DNA from: Pectobacterium punjabense
Lineage (GTDB): Bacteria > Pseudomonadota > Gammaproteobacteria > Enterobacterales > Enterobacteriaceae
DNA: 64,000 nt
Assembly (NCBI RefSeq): GCF_012427845.1
Contig: NZ_CP038498.1
Location: 682,001 to 746,000 of the forward strand
Direction of reading: 5' to 3'
The number at the start of each line of letters is the position of its first letter. Position 1 is the stretch's first letter. Under the pieces are notes generated by a model that did not search any database, was not told the origin of the DNA, and worked only from the letters and a program-made list of their open reading frames with translations. The position numbers and the translations under genes are program-made. Of this stretch, positions 11,148 through 21,864 are shown one piece after another.

Positions 11148-11924
11148 TTAGGGTTTACCTGTGTGTATCTGGTCGAGGTGAACGACAGGATTTTCGGCGA
11201 ACATGTAGCGATCGACATTAAACTCGAAATCATCCGTTGTGGCGCGAAATAGCATCTGTTTGGTATTTTCCAGATGTTGCCACATTGCCAGTTTTGCCGC
11301 GTATGGATCTTTGCGAATCAGTGCTTTAAGGATGCGATCGTGCTCTTCGCACCAGCTTTCAATGGATTTGTCGTCGATGTGCTCATGCAACTTACGCCAG
11401 TAGGGATTGTGAATCCGCTGGCTCCACATTTTCTCGACGATGGTTGCCATCGCGGAGTTTTGCGTCGCCAGCGCAACCTGAACGTGGAATTTGAGATCCC
11501 ACTGAGAATCACGGAAGCGATCTTCCTGACGCGCATATTCCTGAATCTCCATCAGTTGAATGATGTCCTGACGGGTCACCTGCGTGGCCGCAAATTCAGC
11601 AATGTTACTTTCAATGAGCTGACGAGCCTGAAGTAGCTCAAATGGACCAGCCGCAACGAATTCAATATCGCCACTATTAATGAATGGATTCTTCTGCTGG
11701 TTGGAAATAACGTGAATACCTGAACCCTTGCGTACTTCAACGTACCCTTCGACTTCCAGCATGATGATAGCTTCACGCACTACGGTGCGACTGACGTTCA
11801 TTTCTTCAGAAATATAACGTTCTGCCGGTAATTTTTCGCCGACCTGATACATACCGCTTTCGATACGCTGTTTTAATTCTGCGGCTAACTGCTGGTATAG
11901 CCGTCTGGGTTCAGTGAGTGCCAT
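11148..11924 (-). CDS. exuR: Hexuronate regulon repressor ExuR (GntR/FadR family)
   Basis: 258-aa repressor with an N-terminal winged helix ([41 protein letters not shown]) and a FadR-type ligand domain. It matches E. coli ExuR almost throughout. It represses exuT and uxaCBA until galacturonate or glucuronate derivatives bind. I chose the ATG at 11924 because it gives the E. coli-like start [18 protein letters not shown]. It lies downstream of exuT on the same strand with a 207-bp gap. Confidence 0.96.
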   Translation of the reverse strand: MALTEPRRLYQQLAAELKQRIESGMYQVGEKLPAERYISEEMNVSRTVVREAIIMLEVEGYVEVRKGSGIHVISNQQKNPFINSGDIEFVAAGPFELLQARQLIESNIAEFAATQVTRQDIIQLMEIQEYARQEDRFRDSQWDLKFHVQVALATQNSAMATIVEKMWSQRIHNPYWRKLHEHIDDKSIESWCEEHDRILKALIRKDPYAAKLAMWQHLENTKQMLFRATTDDFEFNVDRYMFAENPVVHLDQIHTGKP

Positions 11925-12004
11925 GATGATGTCTACTCTCGATAGATGACGGTCCATGTGCCACGTCAGGGCCTGAGTGTCTATCTCGTTAATCTTTGAG
12001 GGAT

Positions 12005-12022
12005 GATTTGTTATACCACTTA
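12005..12022. promoter_or_regulatory. Candidate ExuR/UxuR operator upstream of exuR
   Basis: GATTTGTTATACCACTTA matches the hexuronate operator consensus AAATTGGTATACCAATTT at 13 of 18 positions, including the TATACCA core. It lies about 80 bp before the exuR start, consistent with autoregulation. The consensus is recalled, not scanned. Confidence 0.5.
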
Positions 12023-12086
12023 ATAATGGCAGTAACCAATATTGTGGTCACAGTTATTACAATGTGTGACTGGGGAGGTGGCTCAC

Positions 12087-12106
12087 CCGGTATCCGATCA
12101 TACCGG
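12087..12106. terminator. Hairpin after exuT
   Basis: Perfect 7-bp stem CCGGTAT/ATACCGG with a 6-base loop, 26 bp past the exuT stop. There is no clear T-run, so termination may be partial, allowing some readthrough into exuR. Confidence 0.45.
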
Positions 12107-12131
12107 ATGAGTCAGGATAATGCAGGGATTA

Positions 12132-13433
12132 TCAGTGCTGGTTAGCTTCTTTCAATGTTTCAGCGGCGGCGGCGACTTCTGACGCGGGTTGGTTTTTCAA
12201 CACTGTCCAGATGACGACAGCGCCCAACAGATCAAAGACTGCCAGTGCAGCAAACAGCGGGCTGAAGCCCATAGTATCGGCCAATGCACCGACCACTAAT
12301 GCAAACATGGTGCTTGCCATCCAGGCCGCCATACCGGTCAAACCATTTGCCGTTGCGACTTCATTACGGCCAAATACGTCGGATGACAGGGTAATCAGCG
12401 CGCCAGACAGCGACTGGTGTGCGAAGCCACCGACGCACAGCAGTGCGATGGCAACATAAGGACTGGAGAACAGCCCGATCATACCGGGGCCAATCATCAG
12501 TACCGCACCCATGGTAACGACCAGCTTACGCGAAACGATCAGGTTCACTTTGAAATGCTTTTGGAACAGCATTGGCAAGTAGCCACCCAGGATGCAGCCG
12601 ATATCGGCGAACAGCATTGGCATCCAGGCGAACATGGCAATTTCTTTCAGGTTAAAGCCGTAGGCCTTAAACATGAATAGCGGTATCCATGCGTTGAACG
12701 TGCCCCACGCGGGTTCAGCCAGAAAACGCGGCAGGGCGATACCCCAGAATTGGCGGTTACGCAGGATCTGCCAGGCAGACATTTTTTTCGCGTTATTGGT
12801 TTGGTGCTGTGCTTCCTGCCCGCTAAGAATATAGTCGCGCTCTTCGTCGCTAAGTTTTTTCTGATCTTTCGGGTGCTTATAGAAAACGAGCCAGCAAATG
12901 GCCCAGATCATGCTCAGGGCGCCAGTAATGATAAAGGCCATTTCCCAGCTGTGCGCCACAATGGCCCACACCACCAGCGGTGGAGCAATCATCGCGCCGA
13001 TAGATGATCCCACATTGAAGTAACCGACCGCGACTGAACGCTCTTTTGCCGGGAACCACTCGCTACTGGCTTTCAGACCCGCAGGGATCATGGCCGCTTC
13101 GGCCATACCGACCGCGCCGCGGGCGATAGCCAGGCCACCCCAACTGTTTGCCAGCGCCGTTCCCATACAGAAGATCGCCCACAGAATGGCAAACATGGCA
13201 TAGCCTATTTTTGTGCCGAGCAAATCCAGTACGTAGCCGGCGATGGGCTGCATAATGGTATAACAAGCTGAATAGGCAGCAACGATGTAAGAATACTGCT
13301 GTGTGGTGATATGCAATTGATCCTGTAGCGTCGGGGCAGCGACAGAAATTGCATTACGCGTCAGATATCCCAGCACGGTGCCAATGGTCACCAAGCCGAT
13401 CATATACCAGCGTAATCCTTTGATTTTACGCAT
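12132..13433 (-). CDS. exuT: Hexuronate (galacturonate/glucuronate) transporter
   Basis: 433-aa major-facilitator (anion:cation symporter family) permease with about 12 membrane segments, close to E. coli ExuT from MRKIKGLRWYM to the C-terminus. It imports galacturonate and glucuronate, which feed UxaC. The start follows GGAGAG. It is divergent from uxaCBA across a 417-bp control region, so importer and catabolic genes can be induced together. Confidence 0.97.
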   Translation of the reverse strand: MRKIKGLRWYMIGLVTIGTVLGYLTRNAISVAAPTLQDQLHITTQQYSYIVAAYSACYTIMQPIAGYVLDLLGTKIGYAMFAILWAIFCMGTALANSWGGLAIARGAVGMAEAAMIPAGLKASSEWFPAKERSVAVGYFNVGSSIGAMIAPPLVVWAIVAHSWEMAFIITGALSMIWAICWLVFYKHPKDQKKLSDEERDYILSGQEAQHQTNNAKKMSAWQILRNRQFWGIALPRFLAEPAWGTFNAWIPLFMFKAYGFNLKEIAMFAWMPMLFADIGCILGGYLPMLFQKHFKVNLIVSRKLVVTMGAVLMIGPGMIGLFSSPYVAIALLCVGGFAHQSLSGALITLSSDVFGRNEVATANGLTGMAAWMASTMFALVVGALADTMGFSPLFAALAVFDLLGAVVIWTVLKNQPASEVAAAAETLKEANQH

Positions 13434-13850
13434 TTAACTTTCTCTCCGAGTCAATAAAAAACACAGTGGTGGCTCTTGAGTAGCGTCACGGTGTGAGGTG
13501 TCTTGTGATGTAATGCGACACGTTTTTTTGTTGTGCTGAACAGGAAAACCCTTCTCTTTGTGAGATAGCGATTGAATCCCTGCTTAAGGCAGCGCTACAA
13601 TAATTTGTCATACAACTTTAAAAGTTGAGTGATATCACAAAACCATTATTTTTATGCGGAATAACGAATTATTTGTTTAAATAGAGAAGAGCCAGTCGTA
13701 CAGGGCCATGAATGCTGAGTTATTGTACTGCTTTGTTACATTTTTGCGATCATGACCTCACAAATGCTGTGAGATATTGCGCATAATTGGTGTGATATCT
13801 TTTAACGACCAACCCATTTGGTGCACAAGAAGCACGGTAAGGAAGAAAAC
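13434..13850. promoter_or_regulatory. Divergent control region between exuT and uxaC
   Basis: 417 bp without a gene. It contains a candidate CRP site at 13625-13640 (GTTGA-gtgata-TCACA). A second weaker CRP-like half site TGTGA lies near 13770. Close to uxaC there are an AATTGGT half-operator near 13787 and a dyad ACCAA-N5-TTGGT just before the gene that could involve ExuR. Uronate genes are normally under both CRP and ExuR; the individual sites are tentative. Confidence 0.5.
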
Positions 13851-15260
13851 ATGCCCCAGTTTCTGAGTGAAGATTTTCTGTTAGACACTGAATTTGCCCG
13901 CCGCCTTTATCATGAGTATGCCGTCGACCAACCGATATTTGACTACCACTGCCATTTACCGCCTGAGCAGATTGCGGAAAACTATCGCTTTAAAAATTTG
14001 TATGACATCTGGTTGAAGGGCGATCACTACAAGTGGCGTGCGATGCGCACCAACGGTGTGCCTGAGCGTTTGTGTACGGGTGATGCCAGCGATTGGGAAA
14101 AATTTGAAGCCTGGGCCGCTACCGTGCCGCACACCATCGGCAACCCGCTTTATCACTGGACACATCTGGAACTGCGTCGTCCGTTTGGCGTAACCGGTAC
14201 GCTGCTGTCGCCAGACACGGCAAAAGATATTTGGGATCGTTGTAATGCGATGTTGGAACGCGATGACTTTACCGCGCGCGGCATCATGCAGCAGATGAAC
14301 GTGAAAATGGTGGGTACGACAGACGATCCGATTGACGATCTGCGCCACCACAAAACCGTTGCTCAGGATTCAAGCTTCTCCATCAAGGTGCTGCCGAGCT
14401 GGCGTCCAGATAAAGCGTTCAACATCGAGTTGGCGACCTTCAACGACTATATGGCGAAATTGGGTGAAGTTTCTGACACCGACATTCGTCGTTTCAGCGA
14501 TCTGCAAACGGCACTGACCAAGCGTCTGGATCACTTCGCGGCGCACGGTTGCAAAGTTTCTGACCATGCGCTGGATGTGGTGCTATTCGCTGAAGCGGAT
14601 GACGCAACGCTGGACAACATTCTGGCGCGTCGCTTGGCTGGCGAAACGCTAAGCGAGCATGAAGTGGCACAGTTCAAAACCGGCGTTCTGGTTTGGCTGG
14701 GTGCAGAATATGCCCGTCGTGGCTGGGTTCAGCAGTATCACATTGGTGCGCTGCGCAACAATAACCTGCGTCAGTTCAAGCTGCTGGGGCCAGATGTCGG
14801 TTTCGACTCCATCAATGACCGTCCGCTGGCTCAGGAATTGTCTCGCCTGCTCAGCAAGCAGAATGAAGAAAACCTGCTGCCGAAAACCATCCTTTATTGC
14901 CTGAACCCGCGCGATAACGAAGTGCTCGGCACCATGATCGGCAACTTCCAGGGGGAAGGGATGCCGGGCAAGATGCAGTTCGGTTCTGGCTGGTGGTTCA
15001 ACGATCAGAAAGACGGTATGCAACGCCAGATGACACAGCTCGCGCAGCTTGGTTTGCTGAGCCGCTTTGTCGGTATGCTGACCGATAGCCGTAGCTTCCT
15101 GTCTTATACCCGTCATGAATATTTCCGCCGCATTCTGTGCCAGATGATTGGCCGCTGGGTGGAAGATGGCGAAGCGCCAGCCGATCTGCCGCTGCTGGGC
15201 GAAATGGTGAAAAACATCAGTTTCGATAACGCTAAAAACTATTTTGCCATCGAGCTGTAA
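13851..15260 (+). CDS. uxaC: Glucuronate/galacturonate isomerase
   Basis: 469-aa uronate isomerase that converts D-galacturonate to D-tagaturonate and D-glucuronate to D-fructuronate. It is almost identical to E. coli UxaC, including [14 protein letters not shown] (the HxH metal-binding start) and [24 protein letters not shown] near the end. I chose the ATG at 13851 because AAGGAAG precedes it; the in-frame start at 13818 extends into the operator region. First gene of uxaC-uxaB-uxaA. Confidence 0.97.
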   Translation: MPQFLSEDFLLDTEFARRLYHEYAVDQPIFDYHCHLPPEQIAENYRFKNLYDIWLKGDHYKWRAMRTNGVPERLCTGDASDWEKFEAWAATVPHTIGNPLYHWTHLELRRPFGVTGTLLSPDTAKDIWDRCNAMLERDDFTARGIMQQMNVKMVGTTDDPIDDLRHHKTVAQDSSFSIKVLPSWRPDKAFNIELATFNDYMAKLGEVSDTDIRRFSDLQTALTKRLDHFAAHGCKVSDHALDVVLFAEADDATLDNILARRLAGETLSEHEVAQFKTGVLVWLGAEYARRGWVQQYHIGALRNNNLRQFKLLGPDVGFDSINDRPLAQELSRLLSKQNEENLLPKTILYCLNPRDNEVLGTMIGNFQGEGMPGKMQFGSGWWFNDQKDGMQRQMTQLAQLGLLSRFVGMLTDSRSFLSYTRHEYFRRILCQMIGRWVEDGEAPADLPLLGEMVKNISFDNAKNYFAIEL

Positions 15261-15398
15261 TTCCACCGCGTCGTAGCGCGTGAATTGCACGAGAGGCGCG
15301 GCAGTAAGATTCCCAAAGGGGCTTACGCCGCGGCTCTCAGCGTCTCGGTCTTTTGTCATCAGCGCGCGTGGTGATTGGGTGCTGGTGAATATGAATAT

Positions 15399-15431
15399 AG
15401 GGCAAGGATGACGGTTTATCGGTCATGCCCT
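15399..15431 (+). other. Intercistronic hairpin between uxaC and uxaB
   Basis: Interrupted stem AGGGCA...ATGAC / GTCAT-GCCCT in the 203-bp uxaC-uxaB gap, without a T-run. It may stabilise or process the message. It lies 32 bp before uxaB. Confidence 0.4.
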
Positions 15432-15463
15432 GAATGTGAGATTCGTCCTGAGGTAGCCTGTTA

Positions 15464-16930
15464 ATGCAAACGTTAAATCGTCGTAATTTCCCCGGTCGTC
15501 AACACCCGGATCGTGTTATCCAGTTTGGTGAAGGTAACTTCCTACGTGCCTTTGTTGACTGGCAGTTGGATTTGCTGAATGAGCACACCGATTTGGATGC
15601 GGGTATTGTCATTGTTCGCCCGATCGATTCCGATTTCCCGCCCGCACTGGACACTCAGGATGGGTTGTACACCACCATTATCCGTGGCCTGAATGAGCAA
15701 GGTGAGGCCGTTCGCGAGCCCCGCCTGATCCGTTCGGTAAACCGTGAAATCAACGTATACCGTCAGTTCGATGACTATCTGGCGTTAGCGCACGATCCGA
15801 ACATCCGTTTCGTCTTCTCCAATACCACCGAAGCCGGTATCAGTTATCACGCGGAAGATCGCCTGAGCGACGCGCCGCCAGTCAGCTTCCCGGCGAAATT
15901 AACGCGTCTGCTGTATGAGCGTTTCTGTCATTTTGACGGTGCGGCAGATAAAGGCTGGGTGTTGCTACCGTGTGAATTGATTGATTACAACGGCGTGGCG
16001 TTGAAAGAACTGGTGCTGCGCTATGCTGCACAGTGGGAACTGACACCAACATTTACCGCGTGGTTGAACGATCACAACACGTTCTGCTCAACGCTGGTTG
16101 ACCGCATTGTTACGGGCTATCCGCGTGCCGAAGTTGAGGCGCTCCAGCAGGAAATGGGCTATCAGGATACCTTCTGGGATACGGCGGAGCACTTCTATCT
16201 GTTCGTGATTCAGGGACCACAGTGGCTGGCGGAAGAGTTACGTCTGAACAAGCTGGATCTGAACGTTCGTATCGTTGATGACATCAAGCCATATAAAGAA
16301 CGTAAAGTGGCGATCCTCAACGGCGCGCATACTGCGCTGGTGCCAGTCGCATTTCTGGCGGGTCTGGATACCGTTGGCGAATCGATGGATGATGCCCTGA
16401 TTGGCAAATTCGTGGAAAAGACCATTGCCGAAGAGATTGTACCGGTATTGGATTTACCGCATGACGAACTGACCTCATTTGCTCAGGCCGTGTTAAGCCG
16501 CTTCCGTAACCCGTTCATTCAGCATCAACTGCTGTCTATCTCGCTGAATGGCATGACCAAATTCCGTACCCGCATTCTGCCGCAGTTGCTGACTTACCGT
16601 GAACGTCACGGTGAACTGCCTGCGCGCTTGACGTTTGCGTTGGCGGCCTTGATTGCCTTCTATCGCGGTGAGCGCAGCGGTGAAGGCGATGCGTTGCAAA
16701 CTTATCCGCTGCAGGACGACGCACACTGGCTGGAGCGTTATTCCTCGCTGTGGGCGGGCGTAAAAGAAAACACCGTCAGCCTGGCTGAGTTGGTGAATGT
16801 AGTGCTGCGCGATGCGGACCATTGGGAACAGGATTTAACGCAGGTTCCTGGGCTTGCTGCGCAGGTGACAGAACAGTTACAAACCATCGTTGAACGCGGT
16901 ATGCGCGCAGCCGTGGAAGGTTATTGCTAA
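15464..16930 (+). CDS. uxaB: Altronate oxidoreductase (tagaturonate reductase)
   Basis: 488-aa member of the mannitol dehydrogenase family. It reduces D-tagaturonate to D-altronate with NADH, the second step after UxaC. It matches E. coli UxaB through the N-terminal nucleotide-binding region ([17 protein letters not shown]) and the catalytic Lys region ([18 protein letters not shown]). A GAGG ribosome-binding site precedes the ATG. In E. coli uxaB is a separate locus; here it sits between uxaC and uxaA in one likely operon. Confidence 0.97.
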   Translation: MQTLNRRNFPGRQHPDRVIQFGEGNFLRAFVDWQLDLLNEHTDLDAGIVIVRPIDSDFPPALDTQDGLYTTIIRGLNEQGEAVREPRLIRSVNREINVYRQFDDYLALAHDPNIRFVFSNTTEAGISYHAEDRLSDAPPVSFPAKLTRLLYERFCHFDGAADKGWVLLPCELIDYNGVALKELVLRYAAQWELTPTFTAWLNDHNTFCSTLVDRIVTGYPRAEVEALQQEMGYQDTFWDTAEHFYLFVIQGPQWLAEELRLNKLDLNVRIVDDIKPYKERKVAILNGAHTALVPVAFLAGLDTVGESMDDALIGKFVEKTIAEEIVPVLDLPHDELTSFAQAVLSRFRNPFIQHQLLSISLNGMTKFRTRILPQLLTYRERHGELPARLTFALAALIAFYRGERSGEGDALQTYPLQDDAHWLERYSSLWAGVKENTVSLAELVNVVLRDADHWEQDLTQVPGLAAQVTEQLQTIVERGMRAAVEGYC

Positions 16931-16949
16931 TCAGCAAGAAGGGTTATCC

Positions 16950-18440
16950 ATGCAAAGTATTATAAAAATTCATTCTCTGGACAATGTGGCTGTCGCCTTG
17001 CGTGATGTGGAGCAAGGTGAAACGGTGTCGGTGGATAGCTATACGGTGACACTTCAGCAACCTGTCGTGCGCGGGCATAAGTTCGCGCTGGAAACCATCG
17101 CACCGGGAGAAATGATTACCAAGTATGGCCTGCCGATCGGCCATGCGCTGGTTTCCATTGCTCCCGGAGAACATATTCACTCCCAGAATGCGAAGACTAA
17201 TCTGAGCGATTTGGATGAATACCAGTACCAACCTGAGTTTCTCGAACTGCCTGCACAGATGGGCGACCGAGAGGTGCAGCTTTACCGCCGCAAAAATGGC
17301 GATGTCGGTATCCGTAATGAGTTATGGATTCTGCCAACCGTCGGCTGTGTAAATGGTATTGCTCGTCAGATTCAGCAGCGTTTCCTGAAAGAAACCAACG
17401 ATGCGGAAGGTATCGACGGCGTTTACCTGTTCAGCCATACCTTCGGCTGTTCACAGCTGGGTCAGGATCATGAGAACACCCGCACGATGCTGCAAAACAT
17501 GGTGCGTCACCCGAATGCGGGCGCGGTGTTGGTGATCGGTCTGGGCTGTGAGAACAACCAGGTTGACGCATTCCGCAGCACGCTGGGCGGCTTTGATTCT
17601 GATCGTGTCACGTTCATGGTCTGCCAGCAGCAGGACGATGAAGTTGAAGCGGGTCTGGAGCGTCTGCACACGCTGTATGAAGCAATGCGCCATGACAAGC
17701 GTGAGCCAGGCAAGCTGAGTGAACTGAAGTTTGGTCTGGAATGTGGTGGCTCCGATGGATTGTCTGGTATTACGGCCAACCCACTGCTAGGCCGTTTCTC
17801 CGACTATCTGATTGCCAACGGCGGCACCACCGTGCTGACCGAAGTGCCGGAGATGTTCGGTGCGGAACGTATTCTGATGAGCCGTTGCCGTGATGAAGCC
17901 ACGTTTGAGAAAACGGTGCACATGGTGAATGACTTCAAACAGTACTTCATTGCGCACAACCAGCCGATTTACGAGAACCCATCGCCGGGGAACAAAGCGG
18001 GTGGGATCACGACGCTGGAAGAGAAATCACTGGGCTGTACGCAAAAAGCCGGACAGAGCAAAGTGGTGGACGTGCTGAAATATGGTGAGCGCTTACATAC
18101 TCCGGGGCTCAACCTGCTTAGCGCACCGGGAAATGATGCGGTAGCAACCAGCGCACTGGCGGGAGCGGGTTGTCATATGGTGCTGTTCAGTACCGGACGT
18201 GGCACCCCTTACGGCGGATTTGTTCCTACCGTAAAACTGGCAACCAATAGTGAGCTGGCGAAAAAGAAACCGCACTGGATTGATTTCGATGCGGGTCGTC
18301 TGATCCACGACATGCCGATGGATGAACTGCTGAGCCAGTTCGTCGAGCTGATTGTCGAGATTGCTGACGGTAAGCGTACGAAGAATGAAGTGAACGACTT
18401 CCGCGAATTAGCCATATTTAAGAGCGGTGTGACGTTGTAA
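16950..18440 (+). CDS. uxaA: Altronate dehydratase
   Basis: 496-aa iron-dependent dehydratase that converts D-altronate to 2-keto-3-deoxygluconate, the third step of galacturonate breakdown. It has the N-terminal SAF-like domain followed by the UxaA/GarD catalytic domain (ELWILPTVGCVNG, FGLECGGSDGLSGITANP, SAPGNDAVATSALAGAGCHMV). I chose the ATG at 16950 because GAAGGG precedes it; the longer frame would overlap uxaB. The gap to uxaB is 19 bp. Confidence 0.97.
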   Translation: MQSIIKIHSLDNVAVALRDVEQGETVSVDSYTVTLQQPVVRGHKFALETIAPGEMITKYGLPIGHALVSIAPGEHIHSQNAKTNLSDLDEYQYQPEFLELPAQMGDREVQLYRRKNGDVGIRNELWILPTVGCVNGIARQIQQRFLKETNDAEGIDGVYLFSHTFGCSQLGQDHENTRTMLQNMVRHPNAGAVLVIGLGCENNQVDAFRSTLGGFDSDRVTFMVCQQQDDEVEAGLERLHTLYEAMRHDKREPGKLSELKFGLECGGSDGLSGITANPLLGRFSDYLIANGGTTVLTEVPEMFGAERILMSRCRDEATFEKTVHMVNDFKQYFIAHNQPIYENPSPGNKAGGITTLEEKSLGCTQKAGQSKVVDVLKYGERLHTPGLNLLSAPGNDAVATSALAGAGCHMVLFSTGRGTPYGGFVPTVKLATNSELAKKKPHWIDFDAGRLIHDMPMDELLSQFVELIVEIADGKRTKNEVNDFRELAIFKSGVTL

Positions 18441-18463
18441 ATTTCATGCATTCCAATTAAAAT

Positions 18464-18502
18464 AAAACGGCGTTTCATTTTTATAATGGCGCCGTTTTTT
18501 TT
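18464..18502 (+). terminator. Terminator after uxaCBA
   Basis: Stem AACGGCG/CGCCGTT with a large loop, followed by eight T residues, 24 bp beyond the uxaA stop. Confidence 0.85.
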
Positions 18503-18529
18503 CGCCACAACTTTTTAGAGGCAGGGATC

Positions 18530-19060
18530 ATGACACACTATTGGGTTGCCCAGTCTGTTGGTGTATTGGCTTTTCTGGTCGGTATCACCATGTTTTTCAA
18601 CCGTAACGATAAAAAATTTAAAATACAGCTCTCGGCATACAGCGCGGTGATTGGCCTACATTTCTTCTTGATGGGGGCAAATGCGGCAGGTGCCAGCGCC
18701 TTGTTGAACTCGGCACGTACGCTAATCTCACTCAAAACACATAACATCATTGTGATGTTTGTCTTTATTGCATTAACGCTCGGATTTGGTTTGTCGGGTA
18801 TGCACCATGCGATGGAACTGCTGCCGATAGCAGGGACGGTCGCCAGTACCTGGGCGCTGTTCCGCACCTCTGGGTTAACGACGCGCTGCGTGATGTGGTG
18901 CTCAACCGCTGGTTGGGTTGTGCATAATATCTGGCTGGGCTCGATTGGTGGATCGCTGATCGAAGGCAGCTTCCTGCTGATGAACGGCTTTAACATCATC
19001 CGCTTCTGGCGTATGCAGCAGCGCGGCATCGATCCTTTCAGCGTAGAGAATAAAGCGTAA
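18530..19060 (+). CDS. ygjV: Inner-membrane protein YgjV
   Basis: 176-aa hydrophobic protein of the YgjV family, with five or six predicted membrane helices and the motifs QSVGVLAFLVGITMFFNRNDKKFK and GSLIEGSFLLMNGFNIIRFWR. The biochemical function is unknown. A GAGGCAGG ribosome-binding site precedes the ATG. It lies between uxaA and sstT, as in related enterobacteria. Confidence 0.9.
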   Translation: MTHYWVAQSVGVLAFLVGITMFFNRNDKKFKIQLSAYSAVIGLHFFLMGANAAGASALLNSARTLISLKTHNIIVMFVFIALTLGFGLSGMHHAMELLPIAGTVASTWALFRTSGLTTRCVMWCSTAGWVVHNIWLGSIGGSLIEGSFLLMNGFNIIRFWRMQQRGIDPFSVENKA

Positions 19061-19082
19061 CTTCAGGTATTTCTCGTAATCT

Positions 19083-19112
19083 AACGCCGTTCGTTTTGAC
19101 GCGAACGGCGTT
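19083..19112. terminator. Hairpin between convergent ygjV and sstT
   Basis: Perfect 11-bp stem AACGCCGTTCG/CGAACGGCGTT with an 8-base loop, between the two convergent stop codons. The T-run is poor, but the placement indicates a shared terminator. Confidence 0.75.
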
Positions 19113-19143
19113 ATAGGAAAGAGGATAATCAATCCCTAATCCG

Positions 19144-20391
19144 TTACAGCAGATTCAAACGCTCTTTTTCCGCTAGTTTGGCATCTTCTGCCTGACACAC
19201 GGCGGCGGTAAAAATCACGTCCGTTGATGAGTTTAGTGCCGTTTCTGCGGAGTCCTGCAATACGCCGATGATGAAGCCAACCGCGACCACCTGCATGGCG
19301 ATATCGTTGGAAATACCGAACATGCTGCACGCCAGTGGAATCAGTAACAGTGAACCACCCGCCACACCTGATGCACCACAGGCACAGATAGCTGCCACCA
19401 CGCTCAGTAATAATGCGGTAGCGATATCAACTTCAATCCCTAGTGTATGAACGGCCGCCAGCGCCAGTACCGTAATGGTAATTGCTGCGCCCGCCATATT
19501 GATGGTAGCGCCCAACGGTATAGCCACTGAATAGCTATCTTCATTAAGATTCAGCTTGCGGCACAGTTCCATATTCACCGGAATGTTGGCGGCAGAGCTA
19601 CGGGTAAAGAAGGCTGTCACGCCGCTCTCACGCAGGCAGCGTAGCACCAGCGGATAAGGGTTGCGGCGAATCTTCCAGTAGACGATCAGCGGGTTAACGA
19701 CGAATGCCACCAGCAGCATGCCGCCGAGCAGTACCATTAGCAGATGAGCGTAGCCCCACAGTGCGCCGAAGCCGGTTTCTGCCAGCGTTGAGGCGACCAG
19801 ACCGAAAATCCCCAGCGGTGCGAAACGAATCACGACACGCACGATAGCCGTTACTGCGTGAGATGCATCGCTGATCAGGTTCTTTGTGGAAGCTGATCCA
19901 TGACGGAAAGCTAATCCCAGACCTACAGCCCACACCAGAATACCGATGTAGTTGGCATTGAGCAGAGCGTGAATCGGGTTAGCGACAATACTCATCAACA
20001 GGCCTTTTAATACTTCGACAATACCCGATGGTGGCGTGATGTCGGCGGCCTGCGCGTTGAGCGCCAGCGTGGAAGGGAAGAGGACACTGAGTACAACGGC
20101 AATCAGCGCCGCAGAGAAGGTACCGATGAGGTACAGAAACAGGATCGGGCGAATATTGGTTTTCTGCCCTTGCTGATGATTGGCAACCGATGCCATTACC
20201 AGCATCAAAACCAGAATGGGGGCGACGGCTTTCAATGCGCCGACGAACAGCGTTCCCAATAAGCCAGCCGCCAGTGCAGCCTGCGTAGACAGCGAAGCCA
20301 GAATAATACCAGCCGCAAGCCCCAGAAGAATCTGTTTAACCAGGCTGCCGTGGGTAACGTACTGCAAAAAACGAGAGTGTTGAGTTGCCAT
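19144..20391 (-). CDS. sstT: Serine/threonine:Na+ symporter
   Basis: 415-aa member of the dicarboxylate/amino acid:cation symporter family, close to E. coli SstT (414 aa). It shows the substrate-binding hairpin [14 protein letters not shown] and the [24 protein letters not shown] helix. It imports L-serine and L-threonine with sodium. It is separated from alx upstream by 340 bp of tandem repeats. Confidence 0.96.
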   Translation of the reverse strand: MATQHSRFLQYVTHGSLVKQILLGLAAGIILASLSTQAALAAGLLGTLFVGALKAVAPILVLMLVMASVANHQQGQKTNIRPILFLYLIGTFSAALIAVVLSVLFPSTLALNAQAADITPPSGIVEVLKGLLMSIVANPIHALLNANYIGILVWAVGLGLAFRHGSASTKNLISDASHAVTAIVRVVIRFAPLGIFGLVASTLAETGFGALWGYAHLLMVLLGGMLLVAFVVNPLIVYWKIRRNPYPLVLRCLRESGVTAFFTRSSAANIPVNMELCRKLNLNEDSYSVAIPLGATINMAGAAITITVLALAAVHTLGIEVDIATALLLSVVAAICACGASGVAGGSLLLIPLACSMFGISNDIAMQVVAVGFIIGVLQDSAETALNSSTDVIFTAAVCQAEDAKLAEKERLNLL

Positions 20392-20547
20392 AATTTTGAC
20401 GGGATAACCGTTCCGCTAAGTGGTTGTTTGTACGGAGTTGGCACCTCTGACGTGTGTCGGGTGACTTTTTCTTTCCGTAACGATATGTGTTTGCGCGTAT
20501 CAGTATATGAAAATTTGTTCTTGAGAAAAGCAATGATGTGGTTTTTT
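20392..20547. other. sstT upstream region
   Basis: Part of a 340-bp gene-free stretch between alx and sstT. It should hold the sstT promoter on the minus strand; no specific operator was recognised. The remainder, 20548-20716, is a tandem repeat. Confidence 0.5.
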
Positions 20548-20716
20548 ATGACGGACGTCCTTGTCCGTCACCCTGCGGGCCGTTGCTGCGCAACGTTGAA
20601 AAACGCTCCCGGCGTTTTTTTATGACGAACATCCATCACCCTACGGGCCGTTGCTGCGCAACGTTGAAAAACGTTCCTGACGTTTTTTTATGACGGACGT
20701 CCTTGTCCGTCACCCT
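20548..20716. repeat. Tandem repeat with terminator hairpins downstream of alx
   Basis: Two units of 74 and 68 bp (from 20548 and 20622) plus a partial third (from 20690). Each unit starts ATGACG(G/A)AC, contains CGTTGCTGCGCAACG and ends with an ACG...CGT hairpin next to a T-run. Units 1 and 3 carry the dyad GACGGAC/GTCCGTC. The hairpins with T-tracts on both strands probably terminate alx and insulate sstT. Confidence 0.8.
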
Positions 20717-20731
20717 ATGGAGGGATAAGCA

Positions 20732-21685
20732 TTAACGCTCGGCGCGTTTGTTCACCCAGACGTTGATCAGCATCGTAATGATCAGAATACTCGCGACGAC
20801 GCCCAGAGAAACGGCCACCGGAATATGGAAGATATCGATGAGCAGCATCTTGATACCGATGAAAATCAGGATGACGGCCAGACCATATTTCAGCAGCGAG
20901 AAGCGTTCAGCCACGCCAGCTAGCAGGAAGTACATGGCACGCAGGCCCAGAATAGCGAACAGGTTAGACGTTAGGACAATGAAGGGATCGGTCGTGACGG
21001 CGAAAATCGCTGGGATGCTGTCGACGGCGAAAATCACGTCACTGATTTCAACCATAATCAGTACCAGAAACAGCGGCGTGGCGTACAGCAGGCCGTTACG
21101 GCGTACGAAGAATCGTTCATTCTCGATGCTGTCCGTCATACGCAGATGGCTACGCAGCCAGCGCACCAGCGGCTTGTCACCGATCGCGCCATCCCCGTCT
21201 TTAGCCAGCGCCATTTTAATGCCGGTGAACAGCAGAAATGCGCCAAACACATAGAGTAGCCACTGGAACTGTGTGACCAGCCAACTGCCGCCAAACACCA
21301 TCAGCGTTCTGAGAACGATGGCACCCAGCACGCCATAAATCAGCACGCGACGTTGATATTGTGGCGGAACAGCGAAGTAGCCGAAGAGCATCAACCAGAC
21401 GAAGACGTTATCAACGGCGAGGGCTTTCTCAATCAAATAACCAGTCAAGAATGCCAACGACTGGGCGTTGGCAACGTCGCGACCCAATGTGCCGTCCAGA
21501 TACCACCAGAAACCGGCATTGAACAGTAGAGAGAGTGTGACCCAGATGATAGACCAGACGGCAGCCTGTTTAAACGTCATGACCGTTGACCCTTTGCGCC
21601 CTTGGTAGAGCAGGTCAATGGCCAGCATCACAATAACAATGGCAGCGAAGCTGCCCCATAACCACGGAGTGCCAATGGTGTGCAT
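20732..21685 (-). CDS. alx: TerC-family membrane protein Alx, Mn efflux
   Basis: 317-aa TerC-family inner-membrane protein with about nine helices and the conserved acidic motifs [12 protein letters not shown] and [20 protein letters not shown]. coli Alx is induced at alkaline pH and by manganese and contributes to Mn export. I chose the ATG at 21685 because AAGGAT precedes it and it gives the E. coli-like start [11 protein letters not shown]. Expression is probably controlled by the riboswitch upstream. Confidence 0.95.
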   Translation of the reverse strand: MHTIGTPWLWGSFAAIVIVMLAIDLLYQGRKGSTVMTFKQAAVWSIIWVTLSLLFNAGFWWYLDGTLGRDVANAQSLAFLTGYLIEKALAVDNVFVWLMLFGYFAVPPQYQRRVLIYGVLGAIVLRTLMVFGGSWLVTQFQWLLYVFGAFLLFTGIKMALAKDGDGAIGDKPLVRWLRSHLRMTDSIENERFFVRRNGLLYATPLFLVLIMVEISDVIFAVDSIPAIFAVTTDPFIVLTSNLFAILGLRAMYFLLAGVAERFSLLKYGLAVILIFIGIKMLLIDIFHIPVAVSLGVVASILIITMLINVWVNKRAER

Positions 21686-21700
21686 AGCAAGATCCTTAAA

Positions 21701-21827
21701 TATCCCCGTCATACTTCAAGCTGCATGTACGTTGGCTTTCCTCGCTCACCCCAGTCACTTACTGATGTAAGCTCCTGGGGATTCACTGTGTCGCCGCCTT
21801 CCTGCAACTCGAATTATTTGGGGTATA
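21701..21827. repeat. Palindromic intergenic repeat, copy 2 (127 bp)
   Basis: Ends TATCCCCGTCATACTTCAAG and CTCGAATTATTTGGGGTATA form an inverted repeat; the centre carries CCCCAG...CTGGGG around ACTTACTGATGTAAGCTC. It lies entirely inside the transcribed leader of alx, between the riboswitch terminator and the alx ribosome-binding site (see copies at 2583 and 53784). Confidence 0.9.
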
Positions 21828-21831
21828 GAAA

Positions 21832-21864
21832 CAAAAACGGCCAACATCGGAAGGACGCTGGCCG
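21832..21864 (-). terminator. Expression-platform terminator of the alx riboswitch
   Basis: Reading the minus strand: CGGCCAGC-loop-GTTGGCCG followed by TTTTTG. It closes the aptamer region and precedes the repeat element in the leader. Confidence 0.8.

Noticed and set aside
12000..12130. Second hexuronate operator or CRP site between exuT and exuR
   Set aside because: AACCAATATTGTGGTCACA has partial half-sites only; too weak to list beside the better match at 12005-12022.
14649..15359. Long antisense frames opposite uxaC and mdh (also 52931-53623)
   Set aside because: Both mirror highly conserved enzymes and show no independent start signal or recognisable domain.
20548..20716. Possible CRISPR array downstream of alx
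   Set aside because: The repeated units are contiguous at 68-74 bp with T-tract hairpins; there are no unique spacers of constant length and no cas genes.
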